A stretch of DNA of 64,000 bases from Phycisphaerae bacterium (lineage in GTDB: Bacteria > Planctomycetota > Phycisphaerae > UBA1845 > PWPN01), in NCBI GenBank assembly GCA_018003015.1, contig JAGNEZ010000001.1, positions 140,808 through 204,807 of the forward strand. Reading direction: 5' to 3'. The position numbers were made by a program, and so were the translations under genes. Every line of letters begins with the position of its first letter. The stretch's first letter is position 1. The notes beneath the pieces were generated by a model that did no database searches, was not told the origin of the DNA, and saw only the letters and a list, made by a program, of their open reading frames with translations. Below, piece by piece: positions 63,446-64,000 of the stretch.

Positions 63446-64000
63446 GACGCGGCCCTCAGCAGTTCATGGCTCGAAACGATCGGGGATTGCTCAATCAGGC
63501 GGACGTCGCTGATCTGGCCGGCCCCGACATCCACGTATCCCGTGATATTGCCGCGATTGCACATCTCCGCAACATCGCGGATCTGCCGATCCAACGCGCC
63601 GAGAAGGACGCGGGTGGTGATTCCGACCTCCCGGCCGGTCTTGGCCTCCTGCCGACGAACCCTGCGCGCAGCCTGTTCGACCGCCTTGGCAACAATCGCC
63701 GGCGTGAGCATCTGGCGACGGTAGATGATCATCGGCGTGCTGCTGCCGACAAGGTAGACCTGGAGTTGCCCGGGATCGCCGTTCGGCGCGAACAGGAATG
63801 CCTCAGCCTCCGAAACCAGGCGCTGTCGTGCGGCCTTCTCGCCGGGCTCACCCTGGAGCGCGACCGGCAGCCTGCCGAGATGTTTGGCGATCACCGAGCG
63901 GAAGTGGTGCCGGTCGAGATGGCCAAACCGCGTGACCTGGAAGCGACGGGTAAATGCACTGTCCAAGGCCTCGACCAGGTTCGTCGTGGCGATCACGATC
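63442..64000 (-). CDS. AAA+ ATPase, C-terminal part (start beyond window)
   Basis: About 185 residues of the C-terminal part are visible; the frame runs off the right edge. It begins in the AAA+ core with the sensor 1 and arginine-finger region (VIATTNLVEALDSAFTRRF), then a helical lid. QVYLVGSSTPMIIYRR and VGITTRVLLGALDRQIRDV lie near the end. The arginine finger is intact, in contrast to the next gene, so this one is likely the active ATPase of the pair. It overlaps the Clp-like gene by four bases (ATGA), which makes it the first visible gene of the ubiquitin-like operon. The sub-family (Cdc48-, MoxR- or Clp-type) cannot be settled from this piece. Confidence 0.75.
   Translation of the reverse strand, partial: IVIATTNLVEALDSAFTRRFQVTRFGHLDRHHFRSVIAKHLGRLPVALQGEPGEKAARQRLVSEAEAFLFAPNGDPGQLQVYLVGSSTPMIIYRRQMLTPAIVAKAVEQAARRVRRQEAKTGREVGITTRVLLGALDRQIRDVAEMCNRGNITGYVDVGAGQISDVRLIEQSPIVSSHELLRAAS

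Noticed and set aside
59220-64000. The possibility that this cluster is a true plasmid PRTRC cassette or integrated element.
   Set aside because: No ParB, integrase, attachment site or other plasmid gene was seen in the window, and the flanking genes are metabolic; the missing left part of the operon could change this.

Overview
The window is GC-rich bacterial DNA and most likely comes from a planctomycete (Planctomycetota, possibly a Phycisphaerae-like lineage). The grounds are inference from gene content: exported enzymes with Tat signals, a C-terminal dockerin-like tail on a secreted protein, several corrinoid and UroD-type methyltransferases, rhamnosidase-like glycoside hydrolases, Gfo/Idh/MocA oxidoreductases and an ABC permease fused to a CPBP protease. 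No rRNA or tRNA gene was seen, so the assignment rests on proteins alone. Layout: 1-733 holds the start of an exported FlgD-Ig/beta-propeller protein. 943-4950 is a sulfate ABC transporter operon (sbp-cysT-cysW-cysA), divergent from a sigma-54 activator gene (5199-6770). The gap between them carries overlapping -24/-12 promoter signatures on both strands. 6781-11328 holds nth, a sigma-70-family gene with a promoter and tandem operators, a terminator and priA. 11526-15694 holds an ABC transporter whose permease is fused to a CPBP protease, then pyrF. 16338-20063 is a two-gene membrane module: a GspE-like ATPase with damaged Walker motifs and a CvpA-like protein. 20553-34270 is mostly polysaccharide and one-carbon metabolism: a GH106-like enzyme, an ECF sigma factor, a dockerin-bearing exported protein, a corrinoid methyltransferase cluster and a GH78 rhamnosidase. 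34370-38380 holds a thioesterase, the heme/siroheme operon (siroheme synthase, hemX-like, hemA) and a thioredoxin. 38580-43683 encodes exported proteins, including a Tat-exported fucose-isomerase-like protein. 43909-49647 holds recG, hisI, a TrkH channel and a STAS protein. 49651-56258 holds a LacI regulator, a ceramidase-like protein, a beta-helix/CBM6 protein and an oxidoreductase. The last part is the most unusual. 56363-58678 encodes a single polypeptide with a cyclic-nucleotide-binding-like domain, a complete acetate kinase and a complete PduL phosphotransacylase, which could convert acyl-CoA to carboxylate plus ATP in one protein. 59220-64000 (minus strand, running off the edge) is a ubiquitin-like conjugation operon: AAA+ ATPase (partial), ClpA/B-like AAA+ with a degenerate Walker B, ubiquitin-like protein, E2-like protein, JAB/JAMM protease and E1/ThiF. 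The Ubl-E2-JAB-E1 order resembles the plasmid PRTRC cassette (proteins C, B, A, ThiF). Here it sits beside housekeeping metabolism and is linked to two AAA+ proteins, suggesting modification coupled to remodelling or unfolding. Functional links between regions are inference from sequence and context only; no database search was run.
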